Shown: positions 1 to 7,535 of the stretch, one piece after another
Layout of the letters: the number at the start of each line of letters is the position of its first letter
Position numbering within the stretch: the first letter of the stretch is position 1
Assembly (NCBI GenBank): GCA_017424125.1
Contig: JAFPBM010000008.1
Coordinates: 1-15,267, forward strand
Direction of reading: 5' to 3'
Source: Clostridia bacterium
GTDB taxonomy: Bacteria > Bacillota > Clostridia > Oscillospirales > Acutalibacteraceae
Length of the DNA stretch: 15,267 nucleotides
The notes under the pieces: model-generated
What the model was told of the DNA's origin: nothing
The model's database searches: none
What the model saw: the letters and a program-made list of their open reading frames with translations, nothing else
Program-made: the position numbers and the translations under genes

Positions 1-1
1 A

Positions 2-625
2 CGCAAAGTGCGCGTGCTTAACGGCGCACACACTTCGTCGGTTTTGGCGGCATACCTTGCGGGTAAAACTATCGTCCGCGATATGATGCAGGACGAAATT
101 TTAGGCTATTTCACAAGGCGCGTTGCAGAAGAGGAAATTGCCCCTTGCGTGCCGCTTCCGCAAGACGAGGTTAAAGCCTTTGCCGACTCGGTGTTTGAAC
201 GTTTTGAAAACCCGTTTATCGACCACGAACTATTATCAATTTCTCTTAATTCCGTTTCAAAATGGAAAGCAAGGGTATTGCCTTCTTTCAAGGATTACTA
301 TTATAATAGAAAGGCACTGCCAAAACTTATAACCTTTTCTTTTGCTGCGCTACTTGCGTTTTATTCGTCCTGTGATTTAAGGGAGGACGGATTACACGCA
401 AAACGTGCAAACGGTGACGAGTACGTTATCCACGATGACCGAAAGGTTTTAGAGTTTTTTGCACAGAACGTCGGCAAGGCTGATTTTATAAAATCTGTTT
501 GCCAAAACCAAGATTTTTGGGGCGAAGATTTAAGCCTTTATGATAATTTCACACAAGACGTAACGTTTTGGTATGAAAAAATAATGGCCGACGCAAAAGA
601 TGCTTTAAGGCTTGTTTTACAATAA
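2..625 (+). CDS. uxaB: Tagaturonate reductase (altronate oxidoreductase), C-terminal part
   Basis: This is the 3' end of a cytoplasmic NAD-dependent oxidoreductase of the polyol/mannitol dehydrogenase family. It reduces D-tagaturonate to D-altronate in galacturonate breakdown. The reading frame is already open at the window edge, so the N-terminal Rossmann domain is missing; about 207 residues of a protein usually near 480 remain. The first residues contain the family's catalytic signature K-x4-N-x2-H (KVRVLNGAH), and the following SSVLAAYLAG is typical of UxaB rather than of mannitol dehydrogenases. The rest is the helical C-terminal domain. The stop lies 13 bases before the ATG of the next gene, so the two are probably co-transcribed. 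The uxaA gene two positions downstream supports the substrate assignment. A fructuronate reductase (UxuB) is the main alternative. Confidence 0.88.
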   Translation, partial: RKVRVLNGAHTSSVLAAYLAGKTIVRDMMQDEILGYFTRRVAEEEIAPCVPLPQDEVKAFADSVFERFENPFIDHELLSISLNSVSKWKARVLPSFKDYYYNRKALPKLITFSFAALLAFYSSCDLREDGLHAKRANGDEYVIHDDRKVLEFFAQNVGKADFIKSVCQNQDFWGEDLSLYDNFTQDVTFWYEKIMADAKDALRLVLQ

Positions 626-638
626 CAGAGGGGGACTT

Positions 639-2312
639 ATGAAATTACCTAACATTTGGAGTCAGGGACAATTATTTGCGTTTTCTGCGCTTGATGGCGA
701 AAGTTATGCAAGTGATGATTTTACGGGAACTCTGCTTGGCGACAAAATTGGAATCCGTTTTTATTCGGGCGTTCGCCGTGAACTCGTAATTATAAACAAA
801 TCAAGACTGCCTTATAAATTCCGCGCCGTTACAAGCGATTACATAAGTATATCATACGGCGAAGACGCTTACTGTGATATAGTTTACGCGAAAAGACATT
901 TGATTATCGGCAAAACGCGCGGCGTTTCTCCCATGGTTTTTGTAGAGGGCGAGTGCGAAACAACTTATAGCGATAACGTTTTGATTCAGGACACAAAAGA
1001 CGGCGAATTTACCGCCTTTTATAATGATAACGGACTTTTCGCCTTTGCTTACGGCAAAAGCATACCCTGCGTTTTAGAAAAAATTGCTTTTGCAAAAAAC
1101 CTGAACGTTCAAACAGAAATAGAGAAAAAACTTTCTTTTTGGGACAAATACGGAAAAGCCGATTCACCGCTTTATAACAAGTGTTTATCCACAATGAAAA
1201 CGCAACTTTATTCCCCCGAAGGATTTTTTAAGGGCATTTGGTCCACTCCCGACCGTTTGCCGCACAAATGGCTTTGGCTTTGGGATTCTGTTTTTCACGC
1301 AGTAGGTTTCAGAAACTTTGACGCCGATTTAGCAAAGAAGCTTATATTAAATTTGTTTGACATTCAAGAAGATAGCGGTTTTATACCCCACCGCGCCACC
1401 TCCACCGCCCGTTCAAGCATCACCCAACCACCAGTTATTGCTTGGGGCGCGTATAAAGTTTATGAAAAAAGCGGTAATAAGGACTTTTTGAAAACCGTTT
1501 TTGAAAACAACAAAAAGTTTTTAGAGTGGTGCCGCCAAAACCGCAAAATCACAGACAAAGAGCTCTACACCTGGAACACGCAAAGTGACGTTAACTGCCG
1601 TTGTGACGAATCGGGAATGGACAATTCGCCGAGATTTGACGTTGCAAAGCGGTTATTTGCAATTGATTTTTCTTGCTTTATGGCAAACGAAACAAAGTAT
1701 ATGAAAAAAATTGCAGAACAACTTTCACTATGTGATGAGGCAGAGTATTTCTCGGCGTGGAACGATAATATCGTAAACGACATAAACGAAACCCTTTGGT
1801 GCGAAGAAGACGGATTTTATTACGATTTTATCATTGAAGATAATAAGTTCAACACGGTTGCATCGATTGCATCTTTTTTGCCTCTTTTTGCAGATGTTTG
1901 CACAAAAGAGAGGGCGGAACGTTTGCTCTGTGAACTTAAAAACCCCGAAACTTTTTATACCGAATTTCCAATACCGTCTATATCAAAAAAAGACGCCACG
2001 TTCGGCTCTGATATGTGGCGAGGTCCCGTTTGGATTAACTACAATTATATGATATATGAAGGATTGAAATCGTACGGATATGAGGAGTTCGCAGGGGAAA
2101 TCCGCGAAAAGACCATTACGGTTCTTGAAAATTGGTATGAGAAAAAAGGCACTCTTTTTGAATATTATGACAGCCAAAACTTGACTCCGCCCGAAGAACT
2201 CAACAGAAAAGGGAAACCGCTTTTCCCATACGATTTCACGGTTAAGTATCAAACTGTCAGAGAATATGGTTGGAGTAACGCTTTGTTGCTTGATTTGCTT
2301 CATAACCGATGA
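639..2312 (+). CDS. GH63/MGH-like (alpha/alpha)6-barrel glycoside hydrolase
   Basis: The product is 557 residues with no signal peptide, so it is probably cytoplasmic. Residues 1-165 form a beta-rich N-terminal domain, and about 170-557 form an (alpha/alpha)6 barrel of the inverting clan that includes GH37 trehalases, GH63 and mannosylglycerate hydrolases. Visible motifs are WLWDS (213-217), ESGMDNSPRFD with candidate general acid Asp328, RGPVW (461-465), EYYDS with candidate base Glu508, and YGWSNALLLDLL near the end. Both catalytic carboxylates appear present. An upstream in-frame ATG at 612 overlaps uxaB. The ATG at 639 is preferred because AGAGGGGG sits just before it. The gene is the middle member of uxaB-GH-uxaA, which suggests it releases a sugar, perhaps a uronate- or glycerate-linked one, from a small imported glycoside. 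The substrate cannot be read from the sequence. Confidence 0.8.
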   Translation: MKLPNIWSQGQLFAFSALDGESYASDDFTGTLLGDKIGIRFYSGVRRELVIINKSRLPYKFRAVTSDYISISYGEDAYCDIVYAKRHLIIGKTRGVSPMVFVEGECETTYSDNVLIQDTKDGEFTAFYNDNGLFAFAYGKSIPCVLEKIAFAKNLNVQTEIEKKLSFWDKYGKADSPLYNKCLSTMKTQLYSPEGFFKGIWSTPDRLPHKWLWLWDSVFHAVGFRNFDADLAKKLILNLFDIQEDSGFIPHRATSTARSSITQPPVIAWGAYKVYEKSGNKDFLKTVFENNKKFLEWCRQNRKITDKELYTWNTQSDVNCRCDESGMDNSPRFDVAKRLFAIDFSCFMANETKYMKKIAEQLSLCDEAEYFSAWNDNIVNDINETLWCEEDGFYYDFIIEDNKFNTVASIASFLPLFADVCTKERAERLLCELKNPETFYTEFPIPSISKKDATFGSDMWRGPVWINYNYMIYEGLKSYGYEEFAGEIREKTITVLENWYEKKGTLFEYYDSQNLTPPEELNRKGKPLFPYDFTVKYQTVREYGWSNALLLDLLHNR

Positions 2313-2330
2313 TACAAAGGTGTTAACACA

Positions 2331-3761
2331 ATGAAATCTATAAAAATACATAAAAACGATAACGTTGCCGTATCTTTGGAAAACGGCAACGTTCCTGCGG
2401 GGCACAAGGTTGCGCTTTGCGATATAAAACGCGGCGAAGAAATTATTAAATACGGTTACACGATTGGCGTTGCATCTGCCAACATAAAATCGGGCGAACA
2501 CGTGCATTCACACAATATGCGTTCGTCGCTTTCGGGTGTTTCAAGTTATGAATATACACCGCAAAACGTTGGAACTGAAACTAAAAAGCCCCGCGCGTTT
2601 TTGGGTTATAAACGCAAAAACGGCAGGGTTGGCGTACGCAACGAGGTATGGATTATTTCAACGGTTGGTTGCATTAGCGCAACGGCAACCGAACTTGCAA
2701 AACGCGCACAAAAATATAAAACCGAAAACATTGACGGCATTTACGCTTTTACCCACGCATACGGTTGTTCGCAATTAGGGGACGATATGGAAATGACGCT
2801 TTCGGCGCTTTACGGACTGTCTTGCAACCCCAACGCCGCAGCGGTGCTTATTTTAGGTCTTGGTTGCGAAAACGGAAACATAAACGAATGGCTTAAGCGT
2901 TTCCCTGATTTTGACGCCGACAGGGTAAAATTCTTAAACTGTCAAGATGTTGATGATGAACTTACCGTCGGCGAAAAAATACTTGAAAAACTTTGCGCCT
3001 TGGCAGACGATGACAGAAGAACGCTTTGCGATGCGAGTGACCTTGTAATCGGTCTTAAATGCGGCGGCTCGGACGGATTTTCGGGCATCACCGCCAACGC
3101 GCTTTTAGGCAAGTTTACCGACGCCCTTGTGTCAGAGGGTGGCAGCGCAATTTTGACCGAAGTGCCCGAAATGTTTGGCGCCGAACAAATTTTAATGAAC
3201 CGCGCCGTAAACAAAGACGTTTTTGAAAACACCGTAAACCTTATAAACAATTTCAAAAAATATTTTCTGCGCTACGGCGAACCCGTTGACGAAAATCCGT
3301 CGCCGGGAAACAAAGAGGGCGGAATTACCACACTTGCCGAAAAATCTCTTGGTTGTGTGCAAAAGGGCGGTACAGCACCCGTTATGGACGTACTTGCATA
3401 CGCAGAAGGAGCAAAAGAAAAAGGTCTTTCTCTGCTCAACGCACCGGGCAACGACCTTGTTGCATCTTGTGCACTTGCGGCGTCGGGCGCACAGATTGTG
3501 CTTTTCACAACAGGCAGAGGAACGCCGTTCGCCTGTCCCGTTCCCACCGTTAAAATCAGCAGCAACACAAACCTTTTTGAAAAGAAAAGTGCGTGGATTG
3601 ATTTTAACGCAGGCGTCTTGCTTGACGGCGAAGACGCAGACGCGGTTGCCGACAGATTTTATGATTTTGTTTTGCAGATAGCAGAGGGCAATATTAAAAC
3701 CAAAAGCGAGAAATTAGACAAATCCTCATTCGCAATATGGAAAGACGGCGTAACGTTATAA
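2331..3761 (+). CDS. uxaA: Altronate dehydratase, full-length SAF-UxaA form
   Basis: This enzyme dehydrates D-altronate to 2-keto-3-deoxy-D-gluconate, the step after UxaB in galacturonate catabolism. It is an iron-dependent cytoplasmic enzyme. The 476 residues match the usual length of about 490. Residues 8-65 form the SAF domain, with the histidine-rich HVHSHN at 57-62. The UxaA core runs from about 88 to 472, beginning with GYKRKNGRVGVRN. It has conserved cysteine motifs in THAYGCSQLGDD, LGLGCENGN and GLKCGGSDGFSG, and later GRGTPFACPVPT. The start is supported by AAAGGTG about 8 bases upstream. The gap from the hydrolase stop is 18 bases, and an intrinsic terminator follows the stop codon directly, so this is the last gene of the operon. 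Galactarate dehydratase (GarD) belongs to the same superfamily, but the neighbouring uxaB makes altronate the better substrate. Confidence 0.92.
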   Translation: MKSIKIHKNDNVAVSLENGNVPAGHKVALCDIKRGEEIIKYGYTIGVASANIKSGEHVHSHNMRSSLSGVSSYEYTPQNVGTETKKPRAFLGYKRKNGRVGVRNEVWIISTVGCISATATELAKRAQKYKTENIDGIYAFTHAYGCSQLGDDMEMTLSALYGLSCNPNAAAVLILGLGCENGNINEWLKRFPDFDADRVKFLNCQDVDDELTVGEKILEKLCALADDDRRTLCDASDLVIGLKCGGSDGFSGITANALLGKFTDALVSEGGSAILTEVPEMFGAEQILMNRAVNKDVFENTVNLINNFKKYFLRYGEPVDENPSPGNKEGGITTLAEKSLGCVQKGGTAPVMDVLAYAEGAKEKGLSLLNAPGNDLVASCALAASGAQIVLFTTGRGTPFACPVPTVKISSNTNLFEKKSAWIDFNAGVLLDGEDADAVADRFYDFVLQIAEGNIKTKSEKLDKSSFAIWKDGVTL

Positions 3762-3791
3762 AAAAGGACTTGGGATTTCCCAAGTCCTTTT
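3762..3791. terminator. Bidirectional intrinsic terminator
   Basis: A perfect 13-bp stem (3762-3774 pairing with 3779-3791) encloses the 4-base loop ATTT. T-rich sequence follows on both strands. It begins at the base after the uxaA stop codon and lies 10 bases beyond the stop of the convergent gene ending at 3802, so it can end both transcripts. Confidence 0.93.
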
Positions 3792-3801
3792 AATTTTTAA
3801 T

Positions 3802-4329
3802 TTACCAATTTACAACGCAGGATATGAGGTTGTAGCCGAAGGCGCTTTCGCCGTTGGCGTAGAAAACGCTTTCACATTCGTACTCTTCAGCCGAAGTATC
3901 GGGGTTTACCGTAACTATAGATAAAACCGTTACGGTGCCGTCACCGTTATAAGTAAAACTTTTGACCGTGTGCTTGTAAATATCGTATCCGCAGGCGGCC
4001 AAAACGTAATTTTCTTCCGCCGCATCTTCAGTATTAACGCCATACATATTATATATAAAGCCGTCGACTGCGGCCTTACCCTCAACACCTTGTCTTGCAA
4101 GAGAGAGTGCTGCACCTTTTATTAAAGCCTCATCGCTTTCAAAATCGGCACCGAAGCAATAGTTGTGCGAAAGCATATTTTCAAAACGGGCAATCTTTGC
4201 GCCGTCGGGTTGTTGTGACGTGACCTCTGCTACAACGGGGGCGGGTTCTTTCGGTGTTTCTGCCGTGTTAGAAACGGGCAAAAAACCTATGATTATGACC
4301 ATTAAAAGTTCCACAATCTGTTTGAACAT
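3802..4329 (-). CDS. Small exported protein of unknown function
   Basis: I do not recognise the family. The likely product is 175 residues. A longer frame starts at 4368, but the ATG at 4329 has AAGGGAG about 8 bases upstream and begins an N-terminal hydrophobic segment (residues 5-18, MFKQIVELLMVIIIGFLPVS). That segment looks like a signal peptide or membrane anchor. No lipobox cysteine is visible. A Pro/Ala/Glu-rich linker (24-45) follows, then a small mixed alpha/beta domain with four cysteines (58, 113, 152, 171) that could form disulfides outside the cell. The C-terminal half (YNGDGTVTVLSIVTVNP) resembles a small beta-sheet accessory domain of NTF2-like or PepSY-like shape, which is only a shape impression. 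It is a single-gene unit, convergent with uxaA and divergent from the EF-G-like gene. Confidence 0.72.
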   Translation of the reverse strand: MFKQIVELLMVIIIGFLPVSNTAETPKEPAPVVAEVTSQQPDGAKIARFENMLSHNYCFGADFESDEALIKGAALSLARQGVEGKAAVDGFIYNMYGVNTEDAAEENYVLAACGYDIYKHTVKSFTYNGDGTVTVLSIVTVNPDTSAEEYECESVFYANGESAFGYNLISCVVNW

Positions 4330-4594
4330 AACACACACTCCCTTGTATTTTTTGAGTTGTTTCTGCACAAAACAACCACTACATATAGTATATAACTTTA
4401 TTCAGCAAAATGCGATTTCAAATGGGTTACAAAACGGTATCAATTTTGTAATAAATCTGCGTTTTTCTACCGCTTGTAGAAATTTTGCGTTTAATTTTGT
4501 GTGATTTATCCTGTTTTTTGCCAAAAAACGCCCTTTTTACACCTTTTCGACGGCATTTTACACAATAGTTATTAAACTCTAATAATATTTTTAG
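4330..4594. other. AT-rich divergent intergenic region
   Basis: About 265 bases between the divergent small-exported-protein gene and the promoter of the EF-G-like gene hold no supported gene. A short frame on the + strand here is antisense to the exported protein and has no ribosome site. On the minus strand a TATACT hexamer (4387-4392) could be a -10 for the exported protein, but no good -35 lies at the right distance. Short T- and A-runs and one small inverted repeat are the only other structure. Confidence 0.6.
4464..4482. repeat. 7-bp inverted repeat, possible operator
   Basis: TTTCTAC, the 5-base spacer CGCTT, then GTAGAAA form a perfect inverted repeat about 110-130 bases upstream of the EF-G-like promoter and 135 bases upstream of the divergent gene. 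TTTTG follows on the + strand, but the stem is too AU-rich for a convincing terminator. It may be a regulator site or chance. Confidence 0.35.
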
Positions 4595-4623
4595 TTGAAA
4601 ATCTATTAAAATGGTGATATAAT
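4595..4623 (+). promoter_or_regulatory. Sigma-A promoter with extended -10 for the EF-G-like gene
   Basis: TTGAAA (4595-4600) and a consensus TATAAT (4618-4623) are separated by exactly 17 bases, and TG at 4615-4616 gives the extended -10 form TGnTATAAT. Transcription would start near 4630, leaving a leader of about 25 bases before the start codon at 4655. Confidence 0.87.
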
Positions 4624-4654
4624 TTTTCTATCAAACTTGAAAGGGTTGTTTAGA

Positions 4655-6694
4655 TTGAAACAGTACAAGGTAACCAACATTAAAAACATTGCTTTGCTCG
4701 GCCACGGCGGAAGCGGAAAGACCACGTTGGCAGACGCAATTTTATATTATGGAAAGGCAACCGACCGCATAGGTAAGAACGCAGATGGCACAACCGTTAT
4801 GGACTTTGACGCCGAGGAGAAAAAGCGCAAGGTATCGGTCAGCACGTCGGTTTATCCAATTGAAATCGGCGAAAACAAAATAAACCTGCTTGACGCACCC
4901 GGACAGTTCGACTTTGCGGGTGGCGTAAGCGAGGCACTTACCGCCGCAGATTCGGCTTTAATTGTACTTTCGGGTAAATCAGGTCTTACCGTTGGCGCAC
5001 AAAAAGCGTATGATAGCGCACGCGCACAAGGCAAACCCGTTGCTTTCTTTATCAACAAACTTGATTCGGTACACGCGCACTTCTACCGCGTTATTTCTAT
5101 ATTGACAGGTAGATACGGCGGCGTTATCTGCCCCGTTATCATTCCTTACGTTGAAGGTGAGCACGTTGTTTGCTACATAAACCTTGTAAACGGCAAGGCA
5201 TACACCTTTGACGGAATTACCGCCAAAGAGTATCCGTCGGTACCCGAAAACTCCGACACCGCCAGCATGCGCGACATTATGCTTGAGGCGGTTGCTTCGA
5301 CCGACGAAGAACTTATGGAAAAATATTTTGGCGGTGAAGAGTTTACCGAAGAGGAAATTAAAGCGGCTTTGCGCAAGGGTATGCTCTTTGGCGATATTTG
5401 TCCCGTTATGTGCGGTATCGGTCAGGACGGTTCTGCCGTTTCACTTATGACCGATTTGCTCTCGGAAATCGCACCTTCTGCCGCCGACGTTGCGATAAAG
5501 TGCGGTGATGAGGAAATTAAACCGACCGAAGACGGCCCCGCCGCCGCGATTGTTTTCAAAACCATTGCCGACCCGTTTGTTGGCAAACTTTCATATTTCA
5601 AGGTTATAAGCGGCAGCGTATCTGCCGACTCCAAACTTATAAACCGCCGCACAGGCGCAGAAGAACGTCTTTCCAAAGTTATGTACATTAAAGCGGGCAA
5701 ACAGGAAGACGCCGCAAAGATTACGGCGGGCGACATTGGCGCCGTTGCGAAACTCGGTAACGTTATAACGGGCGATACGCTTTGCGATGCCGCATTTAAA
5801 AAGACCGTTACTGCCGCCGCATTCCCCATGCCGCAACTCACTATGGCGGTTTATCCCAAGAACAAGGGCGAAGAAGAAAAAATTGCCCAAGGTCTTACAA
5901 GACTTATGGAAGAAGACCCGACGATTTCTTTCGCCATCAACAACGAAACAAAAGAACAGTTATTGTCAGGTCTTGGCGAACAGCACATTGACGTTATCGT
6001 ATCCAAACTTGCATCTAAATTTGGCGTAGCGGTTGATTTGCGCACGCCGCGCGTTGCATACCGCGAAAAAATCAGAAAACCCGTCAAGGTTCAGGGCAGG
6101 CACAAGAAGCAATCGGGCGGACATGGACAGTTTGGTGACGTTTGGATTGAGTTTGAGCCGTGCGACAGCGACGAGATGATTTTCGAAGAGAAAATCTTCG
6201 GCGGCTCGGTACCCAAGAACTTCTTCCCCGCCGTTGAAAAGGGCTTGCGCGAGAGCGTAACACGCGGTGTTTTGGCAGGTTATCCTGTTGTTGGACTCAA
6301 AGCCACGCTTGTCGACGGTTCTTACCACCCCGTTGACTCGTCCGAAATGTCCTTCAAAACAGCCGCGGCAATCGCATATAAAGAGGGTATTCCGCAGGCG
6401 TCCCCCGTTTTGCTTGAGCCGATTGGCACACTTAAAGTTACAATCCCCGAAGACAACATGGGCGACGTAATTGGCGACATCAACAAGCGCAGAGGTCGCG
6501 TTATCGGCATGAATCCTCTCCAGAACAAACTTCAAGAGGTTGTGGCAGAAGTTCCGATTGCCGAGACGTCCGATTTCTCCACCGCTATGCGTTCAATAAC
6601 TCAGGGCAGAGCCGAATTTACGCTCACGTTTGAGCGTTATGAAGAGGTGCCCGCCAACATCTCCGCAAAAATTATCGAAGACGCAAAAGAATAA
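4655..6694 (+). CDS. EF-G-like translation factor GTPase (FusA paralogue)
   Basis: The 679-residue protein has the full EF-G domain plan: an N-terminal GTPase, then domains II to V, including the domain IV segment HKKQSGGHGQFGDVWIEFEP. It should be a cytoplasmic ribosome-associated GTPase. Its G motifs differ from canonical EF-G. The P-loop is GHGGSGKT (16-23) rather than AHIDAGKT, G3 is DAPGQFDF (80-87) rather than DTPGHVDF, and G4 is NKLD (134-137). The catalytic histidine position of G3 is therefore glutamine. This pattern fits the EF-G-like second paralogue common in Clostridia, whose exact role is unsettled, rather than the main elongation factor or a TetM-type protection protein. The frame is open from TTG 4637, but TTG 4655 is chosen because GAAAGGG lies 9 bases before it. 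It is monocistronic, with its own promoter and terminator. Confidence 0.87.
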   Translation: MKQYKVTNIKNIALLGHGGSGKTTLADAILYYGKATDRIGKNADGTTVMDFDAEEKKRKVSVSTSVYPIEIGENKINLLDAPGQFDFAGGVSEALTAADSALIVLSGKSGLTVGAQKAYDSARAQGKPVAFFINKLDSVHAHFYRVISILTGRYGGVICPVIIPYVEGEHVVCYINLVNGKAYTFDGITAKEYPSVPENSDTASMRDIMLEAVASTDEELMEKYFGGEEFTEEEIKAALRKGMLFGDICPVMCGIGQDGSAVSLMTDLLSEIAPSAADVAIKCGDEEIKPTEDGPAAAIVFKTIADPFVGKLSYFKVISGSVSADSKLINRRTGAEERLSKVMYIKAGKQEDAAKITAGDIGAVAKLGNVITGDTLCDAAFKKTVTAAAFPMPQLTMAVYPKNKGEEEKIAQGLTRLMEEDPTISFAINNETKEQLLSGLGEQHIDVIVSKLASKFGVAVDLRTPRVAYREKIRKPVKVQGRHKKQSGGHGQFGDVWIEFEPCDSDEMIFEEKIFGGSVPKNFFPAVEKGLRESVTRGVLAGYPVVGLKATLVDGSYHPVDSSEMSFKTAAAIAYKEGIPQASPVLLEPIGTLKVTIPEDNMGDVIGDINKRRGRVIGMNPLQNKLQEVVAEVPIAETSDFSTAMRSITQGRAEFTLTFERYEEVPANISAKIIEDAKE

Positions 6695-6696
6695 AC

Positions 6697-6729
6697 AAAA
6701 ATCCGCAGAGATTTTCTCTGCGGATTTTT
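6697..6729. terminator. Intrinsic terminator shared by the EF-G-like gene and the phage cassette
   Basis: A 15-bp stem (6697-6711 with 6715-6729, core ATCCGCAGAGA) and a 3-base loop are followed by T-runs on both strands. It starts two bases after the EF-G-like stop. The stop codon of the last phage gene (6730-6732 on the minus strand) abuts the other side, so one hairpin ends both converging transcripts. Confidence 0.9.
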
Positions 6730-7089
6730 TTACGTTGCTGCAAACTTATAACTTAATGCCGCAACCGTGAGTTCCTCGATAATGGTATCGTTTTCTCCCA
6801 GAATTTCTTTATAGTCAACCCATTCACAATTTTCATAACTTGTGTCGTAACGAGAATAAGATACGCTAAGCGAAAAGCCTTTAAGCGGGCGCAGTTCTAC
6901 GCCGTCATTTAAAGTGTCTTCTATGTGTCTTTTCCTTGTGATTTTCACGTCTATGGTCTTGAGGCTGACGCTAAGTTTGCCGTCCTGTATATTGCGGTCA
7001 CGGTTATAAACCGTTTCAATTTTTTCAACACCTGCCAGGCGATTACCGTTTATTCTGACCGTTATCGACCTTGATACGTCGTATCCCAT
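6730..7089 (-). CDS. Small phage structural protein, possibly tail-tube-like
   Basis: This 119-residue protein is the last gene of the cassette. The ATG at 7089 overlaps the previous stop as TAATG, with GGAGGG 9 bases upstream. It is preferred over the in-frame ATG at 7116. The sequence is rich in predicted beta strands with alternating polar and hydrophobic residues (SITVRINGNRLAGVEKIETV, LSVSLKTIDVKITRK, FSLSVSYSRY). This is compatible with a small tail-tube or baseplate-hub beta-barrel fold, and its place after a tail-terminator-like gene fits a tube protein. I cannot name a family. It carries no signal peptide or transmembrane segment. No tape-measure gene follows, which would normally come next in a tailed phage. 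Confidence 0.6.
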   Translation of the reverse strand: MGYDVSRSITVRINGNRLAGVEKIETVYNRDRNIQDGKLSVSLKTIDVKITRKRHIEDTLNDGVELRPLKGFSLSVSYSRYDTSYENCEWVDYKEILGENDTIIEELTVAALSYKFAAT

Positions 7090-7535
7090 TAATATCCGCC
7101 CTCCGAATCTCCGCATATTCTATCGTGAAGGTGTATGGTAACGGGCAAAATTGTGCACATAAAGGTTGAGTTATAATGCATTTTACCCGCCTCAATTTTG
7201 GTTACGGTAAGCGAACTTCCCAAAAGCGCTTCAATCATATACGTCAAAACGTTGTAATTGAAAAAACCGCTTGCGGTATGCGGTAGATAAACGTTTGCGG
7301 AAATTGCAACGTCGGCAGGTATAGAATAAACGCCTGTGCCGTTTTTTTCACCCGCATAAAGCATATTTTTACGCAAATCTGCATCAAGCGTCTGCAGTCC
7401 TACCGTTATCATCGGTTCGGCAAGCGGCATATCCATTATCTGTACCTTGTATACCGACACAACCTTAACAGCCATATCGCTTATACCGTTTAAAACCGAT
7501 ATCACCTTATCTATAATACTATTGATGCCCTTCAT
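7089..7535 (-). CDS. Tail-terminator / tail-completion-like phage protein
   Basis: The likely product is 148 residues. An upstream in-frame ATG at 7544 has GAGGG directly against it, whereas the ATG at 7535 has the same GAGGG at a good 9-base spacing, so 7535 is chosen. Either start overlaps the end of the previous gene, which implies translational coupling. The protein begins with a short amphipathic helix (MKGINSIIDKVISVLN). An alpha/beta body follows with strands such as VKVVSVYKVQIM and ADVAISANVYLP, then the helix NVLTYMIEALLG. This layout, with its position between a closure-like and a tube-like gene, fits tail-terminator proteins that cap the tube at the head-tail joint. The assignment rests mainly on position and fold impression. 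Confidence 0.62.
   Translation of the reverse strand: MKGINSIIDKVISVLNGISDMAVKVVSVYKVQIMDMPLAEPMITVGLQTLDADLRKNMLYAGEKNGTGVYSIPADVAISANVYLPHTASGFFNYNVLTYMIEALLGSSLTVTKIEAGKMHYNSTFMCTILPVTIHLHDRICGDSEGGY

Noticed and set aside
1983..2507. 174-codon frame on the minus strand spanning the hydrolase/uxaA junction
   Set aside because: It is a shadow of two well-supported + strand genes, with low-complexity Phe-rich translation.
4163..4504. 113-codon + strand frame in the intergenic region
   Set aside because: It is antisense to the exported-protein gene and runs into AT-rich noncoding sequence without a ribosome site.
4655..6694. TetM-type tetracycline resistance protein
   Set aside because: The P-loop GHGGSGKT, DAPGQFDF and overall motif pattern match EF-G-like paralogues; TetM-specific features are not seen.
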